Below the pieces are notes generated by a model. That model did not search any database. It was not told the origin of the DNA and saw nothing but the letters and a program-made list of their open reading frames with translations. A stretch of DNA of 64,000 bases from Glandiceps talaboti (lineage: Eukaryota > Hemichordata > Enteropneusta > Spengelidae), in contig NC_135570.1 of assembly GCF_964340395.1 (NCBI RefSeq), forward strand, positions 3,220,001 through 3,284,000, written 5' to 3'. Below are positions 11,805-24,572 of the stretch, piece by piece (position 1 is the stretch's first letter; the number at the start of each line of letters is the position of its first letter). Made by a program: the position numbers and the translations under genes.

Positions 11805-14800
11805 AACATGCACATTATGGACTGGATACCGTAATAATAAGAACTATCTATGATGAAATAGTTGACACAATTTATTAGAAAACCTTCATATATATATATG
11901 TGACAGAAGGGTAAACTAAAATTGGCTAAACTATATCATATCATATAGTCTCAGTGATTTATCATTACATTTTACTTTCGCCTTTCCATACCAATGAATA
12001 TTGTCGATTGTTGTCGTCAAAACAATGTTTAATCAAAAGTAAACTGACAGGTCGAATTCCACCATTGATTTTCGAATCAAATTAAGGACATATCCAATGA
12101 TGTAGGAAGTGAATCCATGGTATCATATATTTCATGTTTTATATATACTGGCCATAGACGAATTTGCTTTGTTTGTGTATTTCATAACTAGCTTAATATA
12201 GCAATGCTGTAAACTGTATTGACAGAATATTCCACACAGATATCTATTTAATATTCCATTTTTTTCGAATTCTTTATTGTACTCATCCTGTCCATTTCGA
12301 CTTAACGGAGAACATGTATGTTCTACAAAATTCAATATATGTACAGCAATTCAATTGTAATTAGTGACGATTAACTTAATGCAAATGTTTACTTCCATAC
12401 AATCAAATAAATATTTCCGAAGTTATCAATTTGATTTTCTTAGACAATTCGAATTTTTAAAAAGTGAAAGAAAAAGTTTAAAGAAAGATATAGATATAGA
12501 CATAGAGTGGAATGTAGTATGTATGCATCACTTGTATGCATCCCTAGATCTCATAACTGTATCCAATAACGTATGGTGCCTCAACTAGTTACTTCATTCA
12601 TATAATAAAGACAGTATGGTTAAAGCACAGTGGTTCTAGTACATTTCCTTTGAGAGTAATCGTCACTTAAGTCAGTCAAAATGGGAATTAAAGGAATGGT
12701 CGCGTCCTCCCCAGAGCCATTTCTCCTAATTCAAAAAATACGATGGTCTATCATATGCTCTGGTGCCTTGGATGATGTGAAAGTTTGGTACACTGCTTTT
12801 TGTTCTGTTTCACCATTTGTATATTCGTGTTTGTTTTGTATTCAGTCAGTCATTGTCGAATCCGTACATGTCAATCAAATGTTGAGTGTACAGAAAAAAA
12901 GCTGTAAAAACGCTGTAATAGTAGATGTTATCAGATCTTGTAGAAACTGTCTTGGCGTTTACACCACTCTGTACCTATTTCACAAATAGTCACCCGAATT
13001 AGCGATGAGAATTCGTCATGTTTCTGAAGTTATCCTTTTTTATATGCCAGTTATCTTTATCTAGATTGATTGATAGATATATCAGCTTGAATTTAAATGC
13101 TTGAAAACTGTTTTCCTTTGTGAGTGGAACCATTTAGACATTCTGAGACAGTACAATTATCTTATTCAAACCTACACAGTATGTTATTTTTCAAGATGTC
13201 GGAACATTCTCCCGATAGGACAGAACGTATTGAAAACGTTAATTATTTCAACTAAATTGCATCTATCCTTGTGCAATACAATTGAGACTGAAACTCACCT
13301 AAGATAACTGAAAAAGTCTTAATATTAGATTGAATAAAGAAAGATAACGCACAAAGGTACCACAGGGAAATGTTTCAAGCGTGAATAGTACATGTTTATT
13401 ACAGTACTATACTACTATTTACTATTACTTTTAGCATTAAAATGATTAATCCGAAAAAGTATCTGTTTCTACCTAACACAAAATGCTAATTTCATCATAA
13501 TTACATTCGTACGTGCTCAAGTAGATACTATACCTAGTATTCTTATCTGCCAGTAATGTCTTGCTGGTCTCGATGGCGAAATGCCAGTATCGGCCTTTTC
13601 CTCATTTTACAATAAAAAAAAACCTTTGTCATTTAGAATACGCACGTACGAACACTTAAAAATGTTTAACACTGAGTTGACAACCATATGAAATAAATGT
13701 ACTGTTAACTTTTGCCAACACTTCAAAAGTTAAGAATACAGGCTTAGAATTTCTTCATCTCATTTGCAGTATGATTTGTGTAAATGTTCTCGGCAAGGAA
13801 AACAGGTATGGTCATAATAGTCATAGAAAACCAGAACACTTCTTTAATGAGGCCTTGAATACGTTTGACTTCGTCAACATTTTTTAAATTGAATTCGATT
13901 ATCATTATTCCGCTGTAGCAAAATGTCAACGACAGCGTACTACATTCTCTTGGGCAAAACTAGCGAGGGGATATTGAACATTATAACATCATCAGAATTA
14001 GCAAGAATTGTCATAGATTGATGGACATACTGGGTAAATTGAGTGTGAATAAAACGTTTTGATATGTAGCTGGGGACTAGACTTCAATTCTGACGAACGT
14101 CAAATAAACAAGTTTTGTTATCTTGTAAAACGAACGCGTAAGAAAAAAACCCGATTGACTAAACTTTAAAAAATACAAATACATACTTAATGATAACATG
14201 TGTCATCACCTCTTTGTATTAGTTATTGAACCGCGATTTTTGAATAACAGTTTTATGCTACTATGGGCATAAAAATAGAAATGTTTATTAGTCGAGTCGT
14301 TTCAGCAAGCTGGTGTACATAATGCTTGTCTTGTTAGTTAAGTACACAAAGTTATCAAATAGTCTGTTGATGTTTTCCATTCAGTGGAGCTGATTGACAT
14401 TCACATTAACAATTTAGAATGTAGACCAGGGTCCATTAGCTAGAAGTGTGACAATGACGATAATACAATCACGTGTTGAAATTGCATTATCATCAACATA
14501 TGCGATGGATAAGTAGGATATCTTTGACCTTGGGTTTGATGCCACATTGTTGATTTATGGTGTTTATTACGGCTAGATATCAGAATTAATATTAATAATA
14601 CACATCTCAGATTTCCAAGTCAAGTTGGGTTTTGCTAAATTTGAGTCAGGTAGTCTGAAGACAACATATCACAATGTCACTCGTGTGCTCTTAGAAATGT
14701 TTTAGTGTAAAGACCTTGAAATTAAAAAAATATATATAAAGTATCTATTCTAATTTCAAAATCAATTGTTTATGATGATACATATACAGCATTAGTATTG

Positions 14801-17800
14801 AAAGAATATCTGATTGTAGTATTTTATGCATATCAAAAATAAAAACTTCAGAGACAAATTTGCAATTTTACTGCTTCTTGCACGTGAAGGATTGTTATTT
14901 TAGTTTATAATATTACAAATAAATATTATAAAGTGATTGAAGCATTTTAAAACAAATATAATGATTACTATTCTATGTCCCTTTAAATTTAATATCTAAT
15001 CCCTCAACGACAACTCAGTCATACTCACAATTTTACATTTTGCACCAAATTTCACATCAAAATGCTAAACCCCTTTCATTCTATGTAAGCGCTCTATCAA
15101 CGCTTTTCTGTCGCGTTTAGGAATTTGATCATTGTGTCAAATCATTTTGCCATGTTGCTGTAATCTGATACTAACCTTTCACTAGCCCTTCATTCGAGTT
15201 TTATAGTTTTTGTACTCTAAGGATGGCCTGTTTTAAGTGTTCAATATGCCACACCGACGTTAAAAAGGTATCAGTCGAAATCGATGAAGCTGACAAGTCC
15301 TTCAACTCCATTTGCAATCACGATTGGGATATAACGAGAAAAACTAAAGAAGCGTGATATTAGTAAATCACAAGGCTTTGGCTCGCTGACGAGTCCTTCT
15401 TTGAAATTGGATAAAGGGCAATCAAATTATAAATATAAATGGAATGTCCTAGGGTTCAAGAATTGTTTCATCAGTCTAAATATATATTACCAAAATCACG
15501 ACCTTCTCGTGAAACATAATTTACACTTACACTGTTATAAAACATATGCCGCCACACGGTTTTTGAAACTTACAGGCCTAATCGTACATATATGAATTTC
15601 GGTTTATTACAAATTAGATACATTTGCTTACTTATCATACAAAACTCATCTATACCTGACTAGATATTTAGTCTGAAATAGTGATAAAGATTTATCTGTT
15701 TAAGAAATTGGTTTTGTCAACATATAAGAACATCAATAATAGAAAGAGAATGCTTACATGCAAGACGACAGCACCGCTATGAACACAGCCCCGCACACTT
15801 GCCTTACAAGTAATCTGCTATACCTGCTGGCTTGCTAACAGAAACGGATTATAAATCGTAGGTGGCAAAGCGACAACGAGTGCAGAATAATTGAATCCGT
15901 TACCTGGCTAGAATTTCATATACTGCAAACTAAACTAATTACAAAACGGGAAGTTTTTAGCTCTTTATAGAATTGATATCGCCAGGTTTTCCTAAGCTAC
16001 TGGATTACTGATTTGATTTGTGTTCATTATATATTTGAATTTACGCCGTGTTGCCAAAATCGATAGCTAGGATATTGAATATTAATCCGTTCAAAGTAAG
16101 TTATCAAATTGTTACAGATTTTCTAAAGGCTCAGTTCCTAATCTAAGAAGTCGACCTTGTGTTGGCATAGTATTAACAGATTACACTTGTTACAATAATC
16201 TATATCTACATCTAAACTGTTCTTTTAGTCCCGTTTATAAAATGATGTAGAATGAGGATATGTGGGTTAAGGAGGTCAATGCACATATCAACTAATTGAT
16301 CTCTCGTGTCAATGTAGAAATAGTCACATGATGAAGTAGGTCCCGTCTTAGTAATCTGCATAGACGTAATTGCCTTGGAAAGGGTCAGTGTGTGTGCATC
16401 GATGTTGACCATATATCTTAAAGATGTGTTAGAAGTTAGCCTGAATTTTGATTTTCTTCAAGTAGCGGTCTGAAGGGGATTTTGTTTTAGCTTATAACCC
16501 TAACTGGAGAAAACTATGATCACTGATCTATGTCGTCTGGTCGATACTCTGTCGCCATGCTCTGTCTCAGTTTAGACGACTTTATCTCAGTGGAGCCGAC
16601 GACAGGTAATACTTGTTGTATTGAGCAAATCCACAGGTTAAAGATCGTTCCGACGCTTATCCCGCGCACATACAGAGTTCCATTGAGTTTCCTCCTTACA
16701 TTATAAAAACTCCCAAATACTGGACAGACGTAAATGTATACCCCGCTTAATAATATGCAATATGTACTAAAAGGATAACGTTGTAATTATGCAAACATGA
16801 TCATTTATATGCAAAACACAAACGTATCACACAATCTTTATTTAAAGCAACAGCCATAGCAAATAACAATGTTTGTGATACATTTCGCATATATCAGAAT
16901 TAATTATGTTGCAAAGTAAACTAGTGAATGTGAACGCCAAAAATTACGCCCAAACCAAAAAAAAAACTATTGATTTTCAATTCCATAATGTATCTCAGCT
17001 GCTTACTTACATACTGAGTACAACGAACCAAAAAAGTCATCAAACCGGACAGTATTTTATATTTTGTTTCGAATCATGTCTTGCTTTTATTCATAAAATA
17101 AAATGCTACAGAATGACCATTATATTAATTTCATTGCAATGATGCCGGACATATCTGACAGGAAAACAAGTACAGATCGTGTAAATGCATTTGAATTTTT
17201 AATACATATATTATAATTTGGTGTTAATGTCACGGAAATAAATGTCACCCGTATGTTATTAATGAAAAGCGTCTTCTTTTGGGGTATTCATTTTGTCTGG
17301 TTTATTCGGTCAAAAGACTAAGAATGAGAATTTATCTTTCGATTAGTAAGAGTGATCAAAAACGGGTAAGACAACTTGAAGAATTTTTGGCGGTTTCATT
17401 TGCAAAATCAGTTATGTCAGTCTGAGCATAATAAGCGTATGTAGAATCAATTTAAAACATCCTTTAATGGCATCTAGACGTGAGTAATCTCCAAGCCAAG
17501 ATTTCGCGAGAGCACGGCAGTAACAGGTACATATTTACTGTAGAAACGAATTTTTGAATCCCCCTTTGGATATGTGTATAGCGTTCTCGTTTCCTCTTTA
17601 AAAGCAATCTAGTGCCGTATCTCCTATAACGTAGAACACGAACACAGAGTGAAACCATGTGTTATGCTAGGTTTCATATTTACAGACTCGTTACGCTCGC
17701 CGAGCACTTTTACGATATGCACACAATCATTACCCATATGTTCCGTAGAGTAAATCACGTGATCCTAGTCGAGCTTCTCATTGAAGGTGGATTAATGCCA

Positions 17801-18389
17801 ATCTGTTTCATAATAAGAATTTATCTCTGAGTATTACCTAATCTAGACTTTGAAAATATATGGATATGTCATGTTATAGTGGAAGACTACCCTATATTGA
17901 TTAGATGTTGTGTCATAATCAAATCAAAGGTTATTAGTAACGATATTTTAGAACCATAATATAATAAGCATTATTCTGAATTAATGTAGTGCAATATCAG
18001 TATATATTAGGAAATTTATTTTACAACGAGTATGTCTATTTAAGTTATCACTTTGTTCTCAAATATACATTCTTTCAAAAACGTTCAAGGCTCCAGAACG
18101 ACCTTAATATAAATCGTTCCATTTAATCGCACGGCTAAATTCATACACAGTTTTGTCATATAGTTGGCAAATGTCTCTCTTAAACGGAAAAACGAAATAT
18201 GGAAAAAAAATATATAATTGAATACAAGAATTTTAATTTGTTAATGCAGGAAGCCCGTTGCATTGTAGGGATGTATTTTAAATATTCATATAAGTAAAAA
18301 AATGAATCATTTAAAACAACTTTTGCAGTAGTTTGATAGGTTCAAGCCTTCTTTTTAATGTGGACGCGGGCTACATGCATTCATCAATG
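11805..18389. other. Intergenic, no gene seen
   Basis: AT-rich desert. A 102-codon plus-strand frame at 12681-12989 and several 60-70 codon frames lack domains, consistent codon use or splice context. I assign no gene. Confidence 0.3.
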
Positions 18390-18453
18390 CATGCATGCAT
18401 TCATTCATTCATTCATTCATTCATTCATTCATTCATTCATTCATTCATTCATT
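18390..18453. repeat. (ATTC)n microsatellite
   Basis: About 15 uninterrupted tetranucleotide units following a CATG-rich stretch. Confidence 0.95.
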
Positions 18454-19349
18454 GCAGTAATCATTTATTTATCTATGCCATCCGTCAAACCATCTAATCC
18501 AATCAACAAACATCTACCACTAGACCAAACATTCACACACCGTTTATTATTTTTACATTTCTGAACGACTATCTGTCTGTTCCTGCGTTACTCATAACCT
18601 AACCGAATATGTCGAGCGAGCAATGCTGAAATAAATACACCGATAATGTACTACAAGCATAACACCATTTTAAAGTAGATGGATTCCGAAAGAGCATAAT
18701 CGTATCGCCTCATTATTATGGTGTGCGTGATATTAACACCCTCTCATAAGATATACAGTACATCGTATGTGAATAACATGGAAATGTCTAAGTTAGTATG
18801 TTTAAAAAGATTGCGAAAAATACATCTATTACTTCAGGAACAGATAAAAACGAACCGAGATAACTTCCTTGTGTATACTAATCATGTAATTATAATATTT
18901 GATTAAAACTTTACAAAATTAGCCTGTTCTAATAGTCTGTTGTTGCTTTTGTGAGATTCTGTCTGTTATGATCGTTATCAAAATAGAGTCATTTGAGTTT
19001 CCCTGTAATGAAATTTTATCGATATTAAATTCATTAGATATTCATCGATGTATTTAATGTACACAAATCATGTATTTTATCCGTTTGCTCATAGAGCCAC
19101 AAAGATGAACACATCGTGTTTTGCATTGCTATGGTGCGTTAATTAGACATAATTGCAACTGCTCAAAATACAAAATTCAAACTAATGGGCTTTTCATGAA
19201 AATGAACCAGATAAATAAATAATAGCGCCAATGGTGTTGTAGCACAAATGTACAGTTTTAAAAAATATTTATACACATGCTGATCCATGCCTGGTATAGG
19301 TGTTCATTTGCTGAATGACTATCCAGTTGCCTATCCAAAACTATTATTC
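18454..19349. other. Intergenic, no gene seen
   Basis: AT-rich with only short frames. Confidence 0.3.
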
Positions 19350-20580
19350 TCTTAGTAATATACGCGATCATTTGGCTGTTGCTATGGGCGTGGTCATGTT
19401 GTTAGACATATTTGCACACATTTTGTGAATGTGCATTCATGTGTCTATGGATCCCTGTTGTCATCTTTGCAATATACGTGATCATTTGGCTGTTGCTAAG
19501 GGCGTGGTCATGTTGATAAGTATATTTGCATACATTTTTTGAATGTTTATTCATTGGTCTATCAATCCCTGGTGTCCTCTTTGCAATATACGTGATCATT
19601 TGGCTATTGCTATGGGCGTGGTCTTGTTGCTAAGCACATTTACATACATTTTTTGAATATCTATCCACTTCTCTATTAATTCCTGTGATTATCTTTGCAA
19701 TATCATTTGGCTATTGCCATGGCGTGATCTTGTTGCTATGCATAGTTGCATAAACATTTTGAATGTTTGTTCACTTGTCTAAGAATACCTGTTATTATAC
19801 TTTTGAAATATACCACCGTTAGGTTGTTGCTATGGGAGTGGTCATGGTTGCTAGGGATATTGCATACATGTTTAGAATGTTTCACTTGCCTACCAGATGA
19901 TGTTGTTATTTGACCAAAATACACTGCCATTTGGTTGTTGCTAATGGCGTGGCCATGGTTGCTAGGGCCAATTGTGTCAAAATGCTTTTGAAGAAAATCT
20001 GCAGAACAACACTTCTAGAAACATCCCACTAAGTTTCAATCCCATAGTTTTTGACCGAAATTTTTACACATAACTTACACATCACTGATTAGATCATTAT
20101 AAGCTTAATATTTCTTCATCTATACACCCCAAGATGCATCCTCATTAATTTTCAGCCCAATCTCCACAGTAGTTTTGGAATTAAAGATTATTGACCAAAT
20201 ATACACATTTTAGCACTAGTTTGCATAATATTGATGGAATCATCATGTCATGAATAAACCTTAATTTACACATCCCTAACACCCTTCCCAACAAATTTCA
20301 GACCAATCTGTCCAGTACCTTTTGAGTTTAATTTTTAAAAACTAAAAATGACATTTTTTGGCCCAAATCACATACCTGTATGCGATCATTTTGCTTTGAC
20401 CAATTTCACAACTCGACGCCAAAAGTAATCTCCCACAAAATACCAAGGTAATCGGTCTGGCGCTTTTGAGTTCAAGTCGTCCACAGACAAACAGGTAGAA
20501 AGACAGACAAACAAAAAGACAGACACTGCACCATACCTATAGCACTACTGAACCTTATGAGTCCAGTTGTGCTAATAAGA
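19350..20580. repeat. Repeat element with a degenerate array of about 110-bp units
   Basis: From about 19355 to 19980 a unit of roughly 110 bp recurs five to six times. Its marks are 'gatcatttggctgttgct', then 'gggcgtggtcatgttg', then 'catacattttttgaatg', then 'tatcaatccctg' and 'ctttgcaata'. The units differ by substitutions and small gaps. The sequence continues without a break into a single-copy tail (20000-20580) with blocks such as 'ttttgagttcaagtcgtcca', a short imperfect CAGA/CAAA stretch and 'tagcactactgaacctta'. I read this as one dispersed element with an internal tandem array, not as a gene. Confidence 0.7.
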
Positions 20581-23500
20581 AAATTATGGGCTTATTACCG
20601 TTTTATAAATACAAGAAAATTGTAAATTATAAAATAGAGAGAAGAAGAGTAAAAAACATGACCTTCATGAATAATAAGTTAATATTCAACTTGTGACGTT
20701 ATCGATTCACTGAATTGATTACAAGATCTGACAAATTTCTCACCTGTTCATATCTAAAGATACCTGCCTTGATACAAGATACTGAGTTTACATAGGTGAT
20801 CTCCTCAGTAAAAACTAGGTGGTTTCAACAGTATGCACGATGCAAACATATTTTGACTATTACACAAGGTGTAAACGCTGTGCTTTGAATACTGATCTAT
20901 CCAATCACTATTCACACTATGGAGGTTTTAAGTTTTTCAACATTTGTATCATACAGGACAGCTATGATCGATTGTGGGTCACAATGTGTGATTGAAATTG
21001 AAAGAAACTATTCCCTTTTCATCGCATGTGTTCAATCATTTAATCAAGTAAGGTGTACTTAGATGTCAAACTAAACTGAGCGAAGATGTGTCTGTGTCAC
21101 TCTTACAAATAAGTATTATTGTCGCGTAAACAGACTTCTGAACAAATTTGGTGTATAAAATTAATTCTATGAACAACTCGATATAATTCACTGTCCTACT
21201 CTATGCGATAGATCATACAGGATAGTCAAACACTACACAGTTTGAAACAGAAAATGAAGAACGAGAAGCAAATGCTGATTGCATTAGTTTAAGGTAATAC
21301 GTCATGATGTCAATATGTTTCAAAAGCCTTTTGGAAAAAAATGTTTGAGCATAGGTTGTAACTGATTGCCGTCAAAATGAAGTCACTAATACGGATGAAG
21401 ATGTATTTATGTTCAGAATAATTTCCTTCAATTTGTAGGCTGTCAAATCACAGTTTACATTGCATTTACATTGCACAGTTTACATTGCAAATTCATTTCA
21501 TTACGTACTATACTCATTTGTGAATTCAATCCAAAAGAAGATACAAGTGGCAGTTAGTTTTCTTTTAAACGTGAGATGGCAGTCATGTACCTATGAGATT
21601 CACTTCAGAATATATTAGCCAATGGGGAATTACGTACAGTTGTCAGCAGTTATTTGAAATTTCTTCAAGGTAATGTTTTTAGGTAGGACGTGTTTTGCTT
21701 CAGCATAAGGCCTATCAAATATACACTTTATTTAAAAGGAGAATTTTTCTAAAATGTGAAGATTTTTTTTTTATCTCAAAGGTAAACAATACAAATATAT
21801 TTGATATATTACAAGTCACAGCTGACCTTAAATAGAATATCAACGTCAAAACAATACTGCCACTTTACCATGATTACAAATAATTTCCTAATACGCTATT
21901 ATGTTAAATTTCAGCGAGCCAAACATTCAGTCAACTAGCCTACTCGCTATCTACCCACTTGTTAGCAAAGTGACAGTGTAGTCGCCAATCACCCTTCTAA
22001 TATTAAAAATTGTCAACAACATCACCGAAGAATACTGCTAAACTCATAAGCGAGAAAAAAATGTTCTTACCGATGAAAGTAACCGTAGCAAATAAGCTAA
22101 ATATAATAGGTAACACGACAAGTCCTAGGAGATGTCCAAATCGATGTGTATTTCTTACCATGAACTCAGCTACATAGTTACCTATCCACGCTCAACTATA
22201 CATGTAATACAGTCAGCTCAGTTTGACGGTTGTTGAACAAACCAAATTGGTGTATCTCCTAGTGCTATCACTGCACATGCGCAAAGGAATAGTATAATTG
22301 TGTTTTAACATAATTTGAAGCTTACATTGGTACAGTAATAGTTCATCTCCTTTGGAACTGTTCATAAAATATAAGAAATAGTGTAAAGATATAGCCGATA
22401 TCTTAAAGATGAAAATATTTTCAATATATTTGAATTTCTGATAATCCATTCTATCTATATTCGTTTGGAGTCCCTATTTAATGATAATATATGCAACCGT
22501 CTTTATCTGGGGAGTAGTCAACAAGCCATTATGTAGTGAATGAGTATTTTATGATATCCCGGCCTGGCGCCATATGGTATCCCGTCACTCATTGGGAACA
22601 GAATAGTATGAAGCTATAACGAAGAGGTGCATGAAATGTTATACCTTTTCTGCCATCCATGTCATTAGAAGAACACACAGTTAATACACTAATTTTCATT
22701 GACGAATCTATTTAGATATTCGTTAAAATGAACTATAATGTACTGGGGGTTATTGATGTGAAACGTTTCACAGGTTGCATTTGAGACGATAAAATTATAG
22801 CATATTTTATATCAATATGGTGGATTGGATTCAAATTGTATTTATTGCCTACCTAACAGGTTGGCCTTTGTTGTCTGTAACCTATAAAATGCTTCTCTTC
22901 CAGTTGTTTGTTGATTTTAGTCTGGTAATTGTCAATGTAGTGCTCTTTTGTAGATCAAAGCAAGATAGTTACACTGCACATTATGTTTCTTCCTCCAAAT
23001 GAAGACCTCCTATCCTCAGAATGAATACTTTCTATAATGCAAGGTTTTCATTTGAGAGTTCTAATTCACGACAACGCGCGCCTATGTCACAGCAGCGCGT
23101 GTCTACGTCACCGGTTCTGCTATGTTCAAAATAGGAGTCAAAACTTTCAAAATGACTTTTGCCTTCCCCAATTTTCTTTGATATTACTGGCACTGGTATA
23201 AGTATGTTATTTGCCAATATTTTCCTTGGCTGAAATAAAATTTAGTGGGAAATAACATGCAATATTTATGACAGTATTGACATATTTCATTGTTTAAAAA
23301 TAATTAAAAGCTTGTTCATCTACAGTGTACTTTTAGTGAAGAGCTACACAATATTTCAAATGTTATGATATAGATATAACGATGCTATATATCTCTATGT
23401 ATAATTTGTGCAATGCCATTTACTTATTTAGTGGGGGTTGGGTTGGATTTCTCAAAGCAGTAATGTCTATCTAAATAATACACTTTAAGACAGACACAGT

Positions 23501-23960
23501 GTTCAGATGTAAGGATAAACTTTAACTCAGCTGAACGCAGAAAGAGGAGTAACCGATACACCCTGCTTGCTTCATTAAACTGTAAAGCCATAGAAAACTC
23601 TCAAATTCTGTTTAATGGAATGGAATGGAATATTTAATAAAGCATAAAGGTGTCAATTTCGCAACCATTCGTACGATCAAGCATTGCTAAAACGCACCTG
23701 TTTGACATTAGGTCAACCGCAGGCATCAGTTTAGAAGGACATATAGTATGCTGGGATAGATGTCACCATTTAGCATTTGTAAATATCAATTCAGGAAACA
23801 ATACGTTTTTCGTACGTCCATGCTTTGTCAGTGTGCTTTGCTTGGTTTTAATGCCCATGAAGATAACAGTCGAATTCTCTATTCATATATTTATTAATAT
23901 ATAAATGAATGAAATTCATTCCCACGGGATAAGAAAAGGTACAAACAGCTAGCAGAGGCA
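20581..23960. other. Intergenic, no gene seen
   Basis: AT-rich sequence. Frames of 60-85 codons occur on both strands without recognisable domains. Confidence 0.3.
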
Positions 23961-24203
23961 ACTGTAGTCATACGAATTCTTACAGAAACTAATGATATGT
24001 GGGTGACGTCACATTAGTTATGACGTCACCCTGTTGTCTTTGTTCAGTGCTATGACACTGTAATAAAACGAAGTTGAATTGGAATACGTAATGACGTAAG
24101 TTTATTTCAAGAAACTGTAGTCATACGAATTCTTATAGAAACTAATGATATGTGGGTGACGTCACATTAGTTATGACATCACCCTGTTGTCTTTGTTCAG
24201 TGC
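23961..24203. repeat. Direct duplication of a 90-bp block carrying a CRE palindrome
   Basis: Units 23961-24051 and 24114-24203 are nearly identical and about 153 bp apart. Each contains GGGTGACGTCA, a 9-base loop, and TGACGTCACCC. In unit 1 (24001-24031) the 11-base arms are perfect and each holds a full CRE (TGACGTCA). In unit 2 the second arm has one change (TGACATCA). A second block, 'atgacgtaagtttatttcaa' (about 24091-24110), recurs as 'atgacataagtttatttcaa' (about 24320-24339), so the duplication is interleaved. Confidence 0.85.
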
Positions 24204-24469
24204 AGTGTTGATATTTTATGTTACATGTGTTTATTTTGTGGTATATTCTTTTGTATATTATTTGTCTTGTTATTTTTGGTGTCCTGTACAGAGTAAGGCG
24301 ATGGATTGTAATACATAATGACATAAGTTTATTTCAAGAAAGCAATATATGTAAAATACAAATTCATATGGAGTAGGAGAGAAAGTAGAAAGTCGTTTGA
24401 GTAAACTATCACATTGCATTGCAGTTTTTGGCGTTCTCTCCTGGACACATTATGGTTTTTATCATATTA

Positions 24470-24540
24470 ATTTACCTTTTACTGTTTCAGCGCCTTGATA
24501 CAGGCTGTCTGTGAGAAGCCGAAATAAATACATACATACA

Positions 24541-24572
<32 letters not shown>
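24470..24572 (+). mobile_element. Probable 3' end of a LINE or SINE with (TACA)n tail
   Basis: The sequence 'cgccttgatacaggctgtct', then 'gagaagccgaaataaata', runs directly into about ten TACA units. A non-coding 3' end terminating in AAATAAA and a short tandem repeat is typical of non-LTR retroposon insertions. No reverse transcriptase precedes it, so a truncated copy is inferred. Confidence 0.4.

Noticed and set aside
12681-12989. 102-codon plus-strand frame as a small gene
   Set aside because: It has no recognisable domain, no splice or promoter context, and composition typical of random AT-rich frames.
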